64,000 nucleotides of DNA from Rhizobium sp. 16-488-2b (GCF_017741815.1 NZ_JAGHMF010000036.1:476177-540176), one strand, 5' to 3'. Numbered from the stretch's first letter, positions 1-8,925 are shown. The notes: generated by a model not told the origin, from the sequence alone. A program made the numbers and translations.

Positions 1-601
1 TGGTGAAGTGAGTGGCGCCGTCGATGAGTGCTGCCTCGGACAGCTCTTTCGGCAGGCCCTTGAAGAAGCCGTGCAGGATGAAGACCTGGTAGGGAACGCC
101 GAAGGCGATGTAGGGCAGGATGACGCCGGGATAGGTGTCGATCAGGCCGAACGAGTTAACCAGCGTGAAGAGCGGCGCCAGCATGACCTGGAATGGGATC
201 ATGGTTCCGAAGACGACGATGAGCAGCAGGAGCTTGCTTACTTTCATCTTGATCTTCGCCAGTGCGTAGGCCGCCATCGCCGACATGGCGAGGCCAAGCG
301 GCACCTTGAAGACGGTGATGATCACGCTGTTCATGAACGACTCGGCGAAGTTGCCGCGGCTCCATGCGCTTGCGTAGTTCTCGAAGGCGAACTCGACCGG
401 CGGCATGAACGCGCCGGTGCTTGTTACCGCCGCCTTCGTCTTCAGCGATGTGAAGACGATGAAGACGAAAGGTGCGAACCAGATAAGCGCGACGATGATC
501 AGCGCGATCCACAGGCCGATCAGGACGGGGTCACGGCCGGGCTTGTTCGTGGTGGTGATGGTTTCAGACACAGAGATCGGTCCTGATGATGTCATCGTCA
601 T
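1..601 (-). CDS. Sugar ABC transporter permease, MalG-type (partial, runs off the left edge)
   Basis: This is an inner-membrane permease of a carbohydrate ABC importer of the MalG (CUT1) type. About 200 codons are present and the C-terminus lies beyond base 1. The start at 601 overlaps the stop of the upstream permease gene (TAATG), which implies translational coupling. A short cytoplasmic N-terminus is followed by a hydrophobic segment at about residues 28-50. The visible part ends in the conserved EAA-type loop (Glu-Ala-Ala, then Ile-Asp-Gly-Ala), the contact site for the ATPase. It would pair with the permease at 601-1497 and the binding protein at 1597-2835. No ATPase is visible, so it probably lies to the left. 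The substrate is unknown. Confidence 0.9.
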   Translation of the reverse strand, partial: MTMTSSGPISVSETITTTNKPGRDPVLIGLWIALIIVALIWFAPFVFIVFTSLKTKAAVTSTGAFMPPVEFAFENYASAWSRGNFAESFMNSVIITVFKVPLGLAMSAMAAYALAKIKMKVSKLLLLIVVFGTMIPFQVMLAPLFTLVNSFGLIDTYPGVILPYIAFGVPYQVFILHGFFKGLPKELSEAALIDGATHFT

Positions 602-1497
602 TATTCGGTGTCCTCATGCTTCTGCGTCCAGCGCAGGTACGGCACGACGATCGCGATGGTGATCAGCAGCAGGACGACCGAGATGGCGGCGCCGCGACCG
701 AAGTCGAAGATCTGCATCGCCTGCGTGAAGGCCCAGAGCGCCAGCATCTGCGTGGATTGCGCCGGTCCGCCGCCGGTGAGGCCGTAGACGATATCGAATG
801 CCTTCAGCGACGAGATGATCGAGAGAACGAGCACGATCGTCATCGTGGTGCGCAGCGCCGGGAAGGTCACGTGCTTGAAGATCGCCCAGCGGCCGGCGCC
901 GTCGATGCGGGCGGCTTCGATCAGCGTCTGCGACACGTTCTGAAGGCCGGCGAGGAACAGCACCATCGAGAAGCCGACGGACTGCCAGAGATAGGCGACG
1001 AAGACCGAGTAGAGCGCGATGTTCTTGTCGCCGAGCCAATCCTTGATCCACATCTGCAGACCCATATTGGTCATGAGCTGGCTGAACAGGCCGAAGAAGG
1101 GATCGTACATCCACTTCCACATCGTCGCGACCGCGATCGGCGCGATGATGACGGGGAGGTAGAAGATGGCGCGAAACGTGTTGCGGCCGAAGATCTTCTG
1201 ATTGAGCGTCAGCGCGAGAAGAAGGCCGACCATCGGCGGGAAGGCCACCGACATGATGGTCCAGATGACCGTGTTCTTGAAGGCGACCCAGAACACCGGA
1301 TCGCGCGCGAAGATGTACTGGTAGTTCGCCAGACCGACGAATGGGCGTTGCGGATCCAGTCCGTTCCATTTCTGGAAGCTGAGGACCACGACGTTCAGCA
1401 TCGGGTAGAGCGCGAAGACCGCGTAGATCGCCATGGCAGGCGCGAGCAACAGGAGCGCCTGGAAGCGCGGGTCGTGTGTTCGATTTTTCAGTGACAT
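601..1497 (-). CDS. Sugar ABC transporter permease, MalF/UgpA-type
   Basis: This is a 298-residue inner-membrane permease of a CUT1 sugar importer. It has six predicted transmembrane stretches, starting with a hydrophobic helix at about residues 15-35. The EAA-type motif reads EAARIDGAGRW, roughly 80 residues from the C-terminus. Length and layout match UgpA/MalF-like permeases without the long MalF periplasmic loop. It lies 100 bases downstream of the binding-protein gene, separated by a perfect hairpin, and its stop overlaps the start of the second permease by one base. Family assignment is secure; the transported sugar is not identifiable from sequence alone. Confidence 0.93.
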   Translation of the reverse strand: MSLKNRTHDPRFQALLLLAPAMAIYAVFALYPMLNVVVLSFQKWNGLDPQRPFVGLANYQYIFARDPVFWVAFKNTVIWTIMSVAFPPMVGLLLALTLNQKIFGRNTFRAIFYLPVIIAPIAVATMWKWMYDPFFGLFSQLMTNMGLQMWIKDWLGDKNIALYSVFVAYLWQSVGFSMVLFLAGLQNVSQTLIEAARIDGAGRWAIFKHVTFPALRTTMTIVLVLSIISSLKAFDIVYGLTGGGPAQSTQMLALWAFTQAMQIFDFGRGAAISVVLLLITIAIVVPYLRWTQKHEDTE

Positions 1498-1550
1498 GGG
1501 TATCTGCTCCGCGCGACGTGTGTCTGGCGAGTGGCATTGGATTGAGCGGT

Positions 1551-1580
1551 GGTCGGTCCCAGCGAGGTGTGGGACCGACC
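1551..1580 (-). other. Intercistronic hairpin after the sugar-binding-protein gene
   Basis: A perfect 11-bp inverted repeat (GGTCGGTCCCA at 1551-1561, TGGGACCGACC at 1570-1580) with an 8-base loop lies between the binding-protein stop and the first permease. No T-run follows in the direction of transcription. It is therefore more likely an mRNA-stabilising or attenuating hairpin that favours the binding protein than a full terminator (inference). Confidence 0.65.
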
Positions 1581-1596
1581 AATGTCCTGGGAGGAC

Positions 1597-2835
1597 TTAG
1601 GTGCGACCGGCGATGAACGTCTGCAGCTGCTTTGCTGCATCGGCCGGTTCGGTGTTGCCGGCTGCGACGTCGTTGATCACGCGGAAATACTCGGTCGTGA
1701 CGTCAAGCGGGAAGGCCTGGTCGCCGTTCATGTAGACCTTGCCGTAGGTCTTGAAGACATCCAGCCATTCGGCTTCCAGCGGCTTCTGGTTCGCGTACTG
1801 GACGTTCTTGTTGACCGATGTCGAGCTGATCTGGCCGACGAGATCCTGCTGGACCTTGGTCGACAGGAAGTAGTCGAGGAACTTCGCGGCGAGATCCGGA
1901 TGCGGGCTCTTGGTGCTGATGTAGTTGTACTCGGCAAAACCGTAGAGGCGCTGCGTGTTGGTCGGGAACGGGAACATGCCGTAGTCGTCGAGGTTGGCGC
2001 CGCTGGTTTCCAGCTGGCTGACCAGCCAGTCGCCTTCGAGCATCATCGCCGCGCGTCCTGCCGTGAACAGGCTATAGGACTGCTTGTTGTCGATGCCCAT
2101 GAAAGGCTGCAGCGTATAATCCTTCGTCCACTTGGCGAATTCGGTGAAGGCGTCGGTGGCGCAAGGCTCCGTGGACCAGTCCGCCTTCATGGCCTTCAGC
2201 GCGTCGTGCTTTTCGGCACCGCATTTCGTTTCCAGGATGACGTCCATCAGGCGCATGACATGCCAGTTGACCGATCCGCCGAAGGTGAAGGCGGGAATGC
2301 CGGCAGCTTTCAGTTTTTCGGCGTCGGCCAGAAACTCTTCATAGGTCTTCGGCTCTTCGGTGATGCCGGCCTGCTGGAACAGCTTCTTGTTGTAATAGAC
2401 AGCTTCGCCCTTGAAGGTGAAGGGAACGCCATGCTTGCCACCCGGATAGAGGTCTGCGAATGCGGCAGCAGCCGGCAGCAGCTCATCGTTCCACTTGTAT
2501 TCGGTGTAATATTTGTCGAGCGGCGCCGAGAGGCCAGCCTTTACATATTCGCCGCCCAGGCCAAGCCCTGCCCAGCTGAAGTAGATGTCGGGGCCCTTGT
2601 TCGAGCCGGCCGCGACACGCAGCGCGGTCTTGTGCTCATCGATGGCGCGCTGAACGATTTCAACCTTGGTGCCGGGATTTGCAGCTTCGAAGTCGGTTGC
2701 GACCTTCTTGAGCGCGACGTTGGCGGCGTTGTTGTCGAAGTTCAGCGTCCAGAGCGTCAGGTCTTCCGCCTTCAGGCTCGTGGCAGTGATCGCGAGCACG
2801 GATAGCGTGGCCATGAGTGTAGTCTTGATCGTCAT
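1597..2835 (-). CDS. Periplasmic sugar-binding protein of an ABC importer (family 1)
   Basis: This is a 412-residue extracellular solute-binding protein of the MalE/UgpB family. A signal peptide (residues 1-23, ending SLKA before EDLTLW) directs it to the periplasm. The start at 2835 is chosen over an in-frame ATG 66 bases upstream because AAGGGAGGG lies just before it and the signal peptide then has normal length. Internal motifs such as GPDIYFSWAG and the C-terminal AKFLDYFLS segment are typical of the family. It is the first gene of the leftward transporter operon and is divergent from the ROK regulator at 3068, which probably controls it. The ligand is unknown, though dihydroxyacetone-kinase-like genes lie nearby. 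Confidence 0.92.
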   Translation of the reverse strand: MTIKTTLMATLSVLAITATSLKAEDLTLWTLNFDNNAANVALKKVATDFEAANPGTKVEIVQRAIDEHKTALRVAAGSNKGPDIYFSWAGLGLGGEYVKAGLSAPLDKYYTEYKWNDELLPAAAAFADLYPGGKHGVPFTFKGEAVYYNKKLFQQAGITEEPKTYEEFLADAEKLKAAGIPAFTFGGSVNWHVMRLMDVILETKCGAEKHDALKAMKADWSTEPCATDAFTEFAKWTKDYTLQPFMGIDNKQSYSLFTAGRAAMMLEGDWLVSQLETSGANLDDYGMFPFPTNTQRLYGFAEYNYISTKSPHPDLAAKFLDYFLSTKVQQDLVGQISSTSVNKNVQYANQKPLEAEWLDVFKTYGKVYMNGDQAFPLDVTTEYFRVINDVAAGNTEPADAAKQLQTFIAGRT

Positions 2836-2878
2836 TAAACCCTCCCTTGTGCGGTCCTCTCCGCTAATGTGCACACTC

Positions 2879-2967
2879 TCGAAAATTCCGATTGGAGTCA
2901 AGACTTATTTCGAAAATGAACAAAGTCGATTGCATAAATAGCCATAGTCGGGCTTAATATTTCGAAA
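2879..2967. promoter_or_regulatory. Candidate ROK operator region with repeated TCGAAA sites
   Basis: The divergent intergenic region holds three TCGAAA cores, beginning at 2879, 2910 and 2962. The second and third are extended as ATTTCGAAA (2907-2915 and 2959-2967). Spacings of 31 and 52 bases correspond to about three and five helical turns, which would place them on one DNA face. ROK repressors such as NagC and Mlc bind AT-rich TTATTT/AAATAA-like sites, and the 2905 copy reads TTATTTCGAAAAT. Operator function is inference. Confidence 0.4.
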
Positions 2968-3067
2968 CGGCGGATAACGCTTATGAAATAGGCGCGATTA
3001 TTTTCTAATCAGAAATATGTTGCCGTCGAGTGGCGAGTCAGGCCTATTTCATGGAGAGGAGCTATGA

Positions 3068-4267
3068 ATGGTTGGCATCAGGGAACTTTTCGAGGATCAG
3101 ACCGCGCCGGCGGGGCGCATCGTGCGCGCCATCGCGGCAATCGGGTCGGCGACCGCGACGCAACTGGTGAAGTCGACGGGGTTGGCGCGGTCGACCGTGT
3201 CCACGCTTCTCACCGAGCTGAAAGACAGTGGCGTCGTTCTCGACGTCGACACGAAAAGCAATGGTTTCGGACGACCGTCGCAGCTCTTGTCGTTGAACCC
3301 GGCGGCGGGTCGCTGCGCCGGCGTGCTCCTCGGGCTTGGTGAGATTCGGATCGCGATCTGCGATCTCGCCCACACCGTGTTGTCTGACATCTGGTTCGCG
3401 ATGGATACGGACTATACGCCTGATGACGCCGCCAGATGCGTGCGCGCCAGCCTTGAGGAGCAATGTGCCTTGCTCGGCATTGATATGTCCGAGCTGCTGG
3501 GTGTGGGTTTGGCGATTTCCGCGCCTGTCTCCTATGACGGCGAAATCCTCAACGGCTCCATCTTGCCGACATGGTGCGGCACCAATATCGCCAATGTGTT
3601 TTCCGAGCAGCTCGGTTGCCCGATCCATGTCGAAAACGAGAGCCATTGCGGCGCGCTTGCGGAAATGACCTGGGGAGCCGCGGTCGGGGAGACCAACTTC
3701 GTCCTTTTCAAGTTCGACCTCGGCATCGGCGGCGCCATCGTCATCGACAGCACGGTGCAGCGCGGCGCTCATGGATATGCCGCCGAGTTCGGCCACATGT
3801 CGCTTGATCCCCGCGGACCGCTATGTCGCTGCGGCAATCGTGGCTGTCTCGAGACCTTCGCCGGCGGGTTCCAACTGCTCAGATACGCCGAGCAGTCCTT
3901 CGGCGCGCCCGTCAGCATCGAGCAATTCGTCGAACGCGCGCGCAATGGCGATCCCGGATATGCGCGGCTTGTCGATGATGCAGCCGAGATGGCGGGCTGG
4001 GGAATGGGGATAGCCTTTACCATCCTCAATCCGCCGCTGTTCATCATCGCCGGCAAACTGGCTGAGGTCGGGGAGAGTTTCATCGATGGCCTAGAGCGAA
4101 GTTTCGCCCGCCACTCCGTCGCCCCGCCCGCCCATTCTCCCGAAAAGCGCAGGCCTCGCTTCGTGGTCGGCACCTTCCGCGGCAACGACGACACGGTCAT
4201 GGGCGCGGTGGCGCTCGTGCTGAGGCAACACGGACGGATCGCCAATGAAGCGTCGCCCGTTTCCTGA
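3068..4267 (+). CDS. ROK-family transcriptional regulator
   Basis: This is a 399-residue regulator with an N-terminal winged helix-turn-helix (about residues 15-60, including the segment around STGLARSTVSTLL) and a C-terminal ROK sugar-kinase fold. The ROK zinc signature is present as CRCGNRGCLETFAG. The N-terminal phosphate-binding segment lacks the usual DxGxT kinase motif (it reads LGEIRIAICDL), which supports a regulator rather than a sugar kinase. The start at 3068 has GGAGAGGAG upstream; an ATG at 3064 is out of frame. It is divergent from the sugar importer genes and convergent with dhaL. The likely role is a repressor responding to the imported sugar or a phosphorylated derivative. 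Confidence 0.92.
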   Translation: MVGIRELFEDQTAPAGRIVRAIAAIGSATATQLVKSTGLARSTVSTLLTELKDSGVVLDVDTKSNGFGRPSQLLSLNPAAGRCAGVLLGLGEIRIAICDLAHTVLSDIWFAMDTDYTPDDAARCVRASLEEQCALLGIDMSELLGVGLAISAPVSYDGEILNGSILPTWCGTNIANVFSEQLGCPIHVENESHCGALAEMTWGAAVGETNFVLFKFDLGIGGAIVIDSTVQRGAHGYAAEFGHMSLDPRGPLCRCGNRGCLETFAGGFQLLRYAEQSFGAPVSIEQFVERARNGDPGYARLVDDAAEMAGWGMGIAFTILNPPLFIIAGKLAEVGESFIDGLERSFARHSVAPPAHSPEKRRPRFVVGTFRGNDDTVMGAVALVLRQHGRIANEASPVS

Positions 4268-4294
4268 TTGCCGAAACGGCGGTTCGGCGAAGGC

Positions 4295-4939
4295 CTATTC
4301 CGCCGACAGGGCGTTTCGGATGCTCGATATGACCATGGTGGCGGACGCCGCTCCAGGGTCGATATGGCCGAGGGACCGCTCGCCGAGCCGCGCCGAGCGC
4401 CCTTTGCTCGCAACCATTTCCTTGGTCGCATCGCGACCCTGTTCGGCCGCTTGCAACGCCTGCGAAAGGCATTGCCGCAAGCTGTCGCCGCGTGCTCTGG
4501 CCTCTTCGCAAGCCGCGGCGGCCGGTGCCCAGGCATCCACCATCGTCTTCTCGCCGATCTCGGCCTTGCCGCGGTCCTGAATACCTTTTGCCAGCGCGGC
4601 GAAGACGTCGAGCAGATCCTCATCGCTAAGAGTAGCCTTGCCCTTCACCGCTGCGCCGGCGCGCATGAAGGCGGTCGCGTAAAGCGGGCCGGAAGAGGCG
4701 CCGACAGCATTTAGGAACGCCTTGGCAGCCGTGTTGAACAGCGTGGTCGGGTCTGTAGCGGCAGCGTCCAGCGCGTCGGTCGCCTTGGCCGCAGCCGTAA
4801 AGCCGAGCTCCATCGCGATCCCATGGTCAGCGTCGCCAATGACGCCGTCCAGCTGGCACAGATTGTCTCGTTCGGCGGTCATCACATCGGCGATGTCCTG
4901 GAAGAGGCGCTGAAGATCCTTGGTGGTCACGTCACCCAT
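4295..4939 (-). CDS. dhaL: DhaL-type kinase subunit (dihydroxyacetone/erythrulose kinase, ATP-binding part)
   Basis: This is a 214-residue DAK2/DhaL-domain protein, the nucleotide-binding half of a two-subunit dihydroxyacetone-type kinase. The Mg-ATP binding motif GDADHG is at about residues 35-40 and the ASSGPLYA segment follows. The start at 4939 is chosen because its ATG overlaps the dhaK stop by one base (TGATG). An upstream in-frame ATG would lie inside dhaK. No DhaM phosphotransferase gene is visible, so an ATP-dependent form is possible. As the last gene of the apiose series it may phosphorylate dihydroxyacetone or, by context, free L-erythrulose (LerK-like). Substrate is inference. 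Confidence 0.88.
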   Translation of the reverse strand: MGDVTTKDLQRLFQDIADVMTAERDNLCQLDGVIGDADHGIAMELGFTAAAKATDALDAAATDPTTLFNTAAKAFLNAVGASSGPLYATAFMRAGAAVKGKATLSDEDLLDVFAALAKGIQDRGKAEIGEKTMVDAWAPAAAACEEARARGDSLRQCLSQALQAAEQGRDATKEMVASKGRSARLGERSLGHIDPGAASATMVISSIRNALSAE

Positions 4940-5955
4940 CAGATCGCCTTTCCGCTGCGAAACATCGCGCAGTCGCAAGGATGATCGATCAGCGTCTGCA
5001 ATTCGTCATCGAGCGCCATAAGCGTGACCGATGCGCCGGCCATTTCGAGAGAGGTGCAATAATTGCCGACGAGCGAGGTGTGAATGACAACGCCAGCCTC
5101 GTCCAGCCGTGCCTTCACCCGGCGCATGATGATGTAGAGCTCCATCAGTGGCGTCGAACCGAGCGAGTTGATCAGGACGGCCACGCGCGTACCCGGCGCG
5201 ATGTTGGCATCCTTGAGGATCGCATCGAGCAGTTCGTCGGTAACAGCATCGGCCGGTCTCAGCGTTTCGCGCGAGACGCCAGGCTCGCCATGGATGCCCA
5301 TGCCGACTTCCATCTCATCGCCGCCGATCTCGAAATTCGGCCGCAATGTCTGCGGCAGCGAGCAGGGGGACAGGGCGACGCCCATGGTGAAGGTGTGGTC
5401 GTTGGCCTTGCGCGCGACGCGCTCGACCTCGTCGAACGCGTACATCAGATCACAGGCAGCACCGGCCGCCTTGAAGACGAAGACGTTGCCGGCCACGCCA
5501 CGGCGCTTTTCTTTCTGGTCGCGCGGTGCGGAGGCGACGTCATCGGTGGTCACGACGGTGCGCACGTCGATATCGTCCATGGCAAGCATTTCAGCCGCCA
5601 TGTCGAAGTTCATCACGTCACCGGCATAGTTGCCGTACATGAAGAGAACGCCGGCGCCATGATCGGCCGCCTTTGCACATTCGATGATCGGATCGGGCGG
5701 AGGCGAGGCAAAGACGTTGCCGACAGCGGCCGCGTCCGCGAGCCCCTTGCCGACGAAGCCGAGGAAACTCGGCTCGTGGCCGGAGCCACCGCCGATCACC
5801 AGCCCCACCTTGCCATCGCGAGGCCCGTTTTTCGCAACAATCGATCGCGGCGATCCTTCGATGGCGTAGAGATGATCGGGATGTGCCGCGAGGATGCCCT
5901 CGAGCATTTCGTCGACCGCCGCGCCGCCGTCATTGATAAGCTTTTTGGTCTTCAC
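4939..5955 (-). CDS. dhaK: DhaK-type kinase subunit (dihydroxyacetone/erythrulose kinase, substrate-binding part)
   Basis: This is a 338-residue DAK1-domain protein. The family glycine-rich motif GGGSGHEPSFLGFVGKG is near residues 55-71. The histidine that binds the ketone covalently as a hemiaminal is in GMGIHGEPG at about residues 222-230. Length matches split bacterial DhaK subunits. It is translationally coupled to dhaL and separated from apnL by a perfect 14-bp hairpin. Known DAK-family relatives phosphorylate dihydroxyacetone, D-erythrulose or L-erythrulose. In this setting L-erythrulose to L-erythrulose 1-phosphate would feed the LerI step; that is inference. Confidence 0.9.
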   Translation of the reverse strand: MKTKKLINDGGAAVDEMLEGILAAHPDHLYAIEGSPRSIVAKNGPRDGKVGLVIGGGSGHEPSFLGFVGKGLADAAAVGNVFASPPPDPIIECAKAADHGAGVLFMYGNYAGDVMNFDMAAEMLAMDDIDVRTVVTTDDVASAPRDQKEKRRGVAGNVFVFKAAGAACDLMYAFDEVERVARKANDHTFTMGVALSPCSLPQTLRPNFEIGGDEMEVGMGIHGEPGVSRETLRPADAVTDELLDAILKDANIAPGTRVAVLINSLGSTPLMELYIIMRRVKARLDEAGVVIHTSLVGNYCTSLEMAGASVTLMALDDELQTLIDHPCDCAMFRSGKAI

Positions 5956-5973
5956 GCTGGTCCTCCCGATTGC

Positions 5974-6010
5974 TGCGTCTGGAAGGCTATAGCTACGCCT
6001 TCCAGACGCA
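5974..6010 (-). other. Perfect 14-bp intercistronic hairpin between apnL and dhaK
   Basis: TGCGTCTGGAAGGC at 5974-5987 is exactly complementary to 5997-6010, with a 9-base loop. No T-run follows toward dhaK, so it is not a classic terminator. It probably separates expression of the lactonase gene from that of the kinase pair through mRNA processing, stability or attenuation (inference). Confidence 0.65.
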
Positions 6011-6013
6011 AGA

Positions 6014-7891
6014 TCAATCCGAAAGCGCGACGGAGGTCGCCTGATTTGGGGAAAGAGTGAGCACGCCGCCCATCAGCGCGTCGGAGAGCCTGAGCGATCC
6101 CAGATCAACCTCCTGGTCCTGGCCGGTGATGTTGACGATCCAGAGTGTTGCGCCCGTCGCCGCCTTCGTCGCGAACGCAAGAACGCGCGATGGGTTGGAA
6201 GATAAGCACTCCCGCCACTCGGTGCCGGCGAGACCGGCGAGTGTTTTGACCGCGTTGAAGAGCGGGCGGCGCCCATCGGCGGTGAAGGGCTCATCCTGTC
6301 CGGCAAGGAGGCCGAAACTTCCGGTCACAGCCGAGAGCGTCAGGCATTCCAGCTCGGCGTCCAGCACCTTCGACACATAGCCCATCGCGAAGGCTTCCGC
6401 GAAAAGAACGTTGTGACGCGGATCGGTGTTGGCCATCGGTATCCGGCCGCCCTTCGGGTTGTCCATGGTTCGGCTCCCATAGGGATTTTGCCGCATGGGA
6501 ATGGTCGATGGGCCGATACGATAGGGCTTGTCGCCATAGATGGCGCGGACCGATCGCGTGATGAAGGGCAGGGCCTCCAATGTCTGCATGACGCTGAGGT
6601 CGTCGGCGGCATGGACGATCGGATTGGTGCAATGGCTGATGAAGGCGAGCGGCTCTGAAGGAACGCGCTTGCGGTTGAGTTCGGTGAAATAGCTGAGCAT
6701 GCCGCCGCCGATGCGGATATCGGGGAATGCCGCATGCGCGGCCTCGTAGACATCTTCGAGCGGCGGGCATTCCGGCCACTTGCTGCCCGGCGGGGTGGAT
6801 TGGCGGTCGACCGATGGCGAGATTATGATCGCGTCCGGCTTGAAGCCGGCATCGCGCATCTGCGTTGCGATCAGCTTGGTTTCGTCGAGGAGCGGCTGCT
6901 TGCACGGCAGGGCGATCTCAAGCGTCGAGGTACCGGGATGAAGTCCGGCCACCTCGGCGAAGCGCTTGAAGGCTTCCGCCCCATGGCCGGCTGTCGGGTC
7001 AAAGTGGAAGAGCAGTTCCTGCGGCTTGATCTCGTCGAGCACCGCGCTCGCCTTGACCACGGCGTCCGCTTCTTCCGGCGTTACGATCATGCCGATCGCG
7101 GGCATGCGTCCGCTGCGCTCGCCGAGCGTCAGTGTCGTCAGCGACGAATGCCCATTCGTCGTCGCGGCCAATGGCTTCGGGCGCTTGTCGGCAATATCGA
7201 GGACGATGCGCTGTTTGACCGTTTCATCCGCCGGGATCTGGTAGGGCCAGGGCAAAGCGAGTGGGCGCACATAGGTCTTGTAGGAGGCATCCGACCAGTT
7301 GCGCTGGTCTTCCATCTCGAACACGTCACCTTCCATGCCGCATCGCGCGGTCACGTTGGTCATGACGGTATGGGTGATCGCGCTCATGTTCATGAACGGC
7401 TGCCACGGTTCGATCAGGTCGGGGAACCGCGTTTCGACGCGCTGTCCGTCGGCATGCTCGACGGTCACGGGCGCGCCGGCAACGCCGACGATCGGGTGGA
7501 GAATGCAGAAACCACAGCGGTTCGTTTCAAAGCCCGTACCGGAGATGGCATCCGCTTCGAAAACGAGTGGCGAGCCAGCTTGCGCCGAGATGCGCACACC
7601 GATCGCCAGCTCGGTCGCATCCGGTCCCTTGCAAAGGGCGGTGTAGCGAACCGAAAAGGCATCGTCGCCCTGCTCGATGGTCAGGTCGGCGATCTCGGGC
7701 GAATAGGTGCCCCAGTCGCGGTCACGCACGAGATAGGAGACGGCGCGCAGCACCTCCACGCCGTCATAGGCGATCGAGCGCAGATTGCCGTCGCTGAGAT
7801 CAGCGGTCAGCCTGCCCGCAGTGAGGCGGACCGGTTTCTGCTCGAGCGCATGCGTTCCGTAAATGCGGAAGCTGTCCGACGACGTGCTCAT
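6014..7891 (-). CDS. apnL: D-apionate lactonase (D-apionolactonase)
   Basis: This 625-residue protein matches in length and context the D-apionate lactonase family (ApnL), which hydrolyses D-apionolactone to D-apionate in the cytoplasm. No signal peptide is seen. The start ATG overlaps the apsD stop (ATGA), so the lactone-forming and lactone-opening enzymes are translationally coupled. The N-terminal part is beta-rich (about residues 1-230) and the central part looks like a TIM-barrel (for example the stretch around LLFHFDPTAGHG). Identification rests on recognition of the cluster order apsD-apnL plus size and sequence character. Without context it would be called a large glycosidase-like hypothetical protein. 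Confidence 0.82.
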   Translation of the reverse strand: MSTSSDSFRIYGTHALEQKPVRLTAGRLTADLSDGNLRSIAYDGVEVLRAVSYLVRDRDWGTYSPEIADLTIEQGDDAFSVRYTALCKGPDATELAIGVRISAQAGSPLVFEADAISGTGFETNRCGFCILHPIVGVAGAPVTVEHADGQRVETRFPDLIEPWQPFMNMSAITHTVMTNVTARCGMEGDVFEMEDQRNWSDASYKTYVRPLALPWPYQIPADETVKQRIVLDIADKRPKPLAATTNGHSSLTTLTLGERSGRMPAIGMIVTPEEADAVVKASAVLDEIKPQELLFHFDPTAGHGAEAFKRFAEVAGLHPGTSTLEIALPCKQPLLDETKLIATQMRDAGFKPDAIIISPSVDRQSTPPGSKWPECPPLEDVYEAAHAAFPDIRIGGGMLSYFTELNRKRVPSEPLAFISHCTNPIVHAADDLSVMQTLEALPFITRSVRAIYGDKPYRIGPSTIPMRQNPYGSRTMDNPKGGRIPMANTDPRHNVLFAEAFAMGYVSKVLDAELECLTLSAVTGSFGLLAGQDEPFTADGRRPLFNAVKTLAGLAGTEWRECLSSNPSRVLAFATKAATGATLWIVNITGQDQEVDLGSLRLSDALMGGVLTLSPNQATSVALSD

Positions 7892-8922
7892 CGCAGCATC
7901 GCCTTGACATCGACCGTCTGGCCGCTGGCTGCGCTGTCATAAGCGGCCTCGACGAGTGCGAATGTCTTGAGATTGTCCGCGCCCGAGGTCGAGGTCTCGC
8001 CGCCGGCGGCCAGCCGTTCGGCCCAGTGCTGCTGAATGGCGTAGACGCTTTCCTGGATATTGTGCCAGGGGCGCGATGCCCATGAGAGCAGCGTGGGCGA
8101 CACGTCCGAGATCTCGGTGCCGTTCTTGCCGGTCACTTCGAGCTTGTAGCCCTGGACCAAGCGGATGCTGCCTTCGGTGCCGTCTAGTTCGATCAGCGTC
8201 TCGGGGAAGGGCTCGGTCGAGAGCTTGGAGGCATAGCTGACATCGACGATCGAGGTGGCGCCGTTTTCATGGTCGAGCAGGATCGTGGCGACGTCCTCGC
8301 CCTTGATCTTGGGGTTGACCCGCTTCGTGCGGGCGCTGAGCGCTGCCACGTCGCCCAGGATATAGCGGGCGATATCGAGCGTATGGATGCCGAGATCTTC
8401 GATGATGAAGCGCTCGCCTTCCGCGAGATAGGGCTGACCCGAAAAGACGTCATAGCCCGAACGGAACGAGAAGCGGCCCCAGAAAGGCTGGCCGATGGCG
8501 CCGGATTCCAGAACCTTCTTCACGGCCTGGATCGGCGTCTGCCAACGGAAGTTTTCGTGTACCATCAGGGGCAGCCCGGCATCGACGCAAACCTTGACCA
8601 TGGCCTTGGCGTCGTCGAGCGTCTTTGCGAATGGCTTCTGGCAGATCGCCGGCACATTATGCGCGGCGGCCATCTCGACCAGAGCGCGGTGGCTCTGGAC
8701 GGTGGTGGCGATGTCGACGAAATCGAAGCCGCCATCGGCGAACATCTGGGCCGCATCGCTATAGCGCCTGTCGATGCCGAACTGGTCGCCGACGATTTTC
8801 AGCCGCTCGGGGTCGCGATCGCAGATCGCCACGATCGAAGCCCCGGCCACGTCCTGCCACGCATGCATCTGGTTGACCGCGAAAAAGCCGCAGCCGATGA
8901 GTGCGCCATTCAATTCCGTCAT
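7888..8922 (-). CDS. apsD: D-apiose dehydrogenase, Gfo/Idh/MocA family
   Basis: This is a 344-residue NAD(P)-dependent oxidoreductase of the Gfo/Idh/MocA family. The Rossmann glycine motif GCG is at residues 10-12 and the family CQKP (EKP-like) motif at residues 94-97, whose lysine is catalytic. In D-apiose clusters the member at this position oxidises D-apiose to D-apionolactone. It is followed by apnL with a 4-base overlap and starts 4 bases after the permease stop, so it is co-transcribed with the transporter. The family is certain; the apiose assignment follows from the complete downstream pathway in the same series. Confidence 0.85.
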   Translation of the reverse strand: MTELNGALIGCGFFAVNQMHAWQDVAGASIVAICDRDPERLKIVGDQFGIDRRYSDAAQMFADGGFDFVDIATTVQSHRALVEMAAAHNVPAICQKPFAKTLDDAKAMVKVCVDAGLPLMVHENFRWQTPIQAVKKVLESGAIGQPFWGRFSFRSGYDVFSGQPYLAEGERFIIEDLGIHTLDIARYILGDVAALSARTKRVNPKIKGEDVATILLDHENGATSIVDVSYASKLSTEPFPETLIELDGTEGSIRLVQGYKLEVTGKNGTEISDVSPTLLSWASRPWHNIQESVYAIQQHWAERLAAGGETSTSGADNLKTFALVEAAYDSAASGQTVDVKAMLR

Positions 8923-8925
8923 TGC

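Noticed and set aside
4270..4288. GCCGAA/TTCGGC hairpin between the convergent ROK and dhaL genes as a terminator
   Set aside because: The stem is only 6 bp and has no T-run on either strand, so termination cannot be supported.
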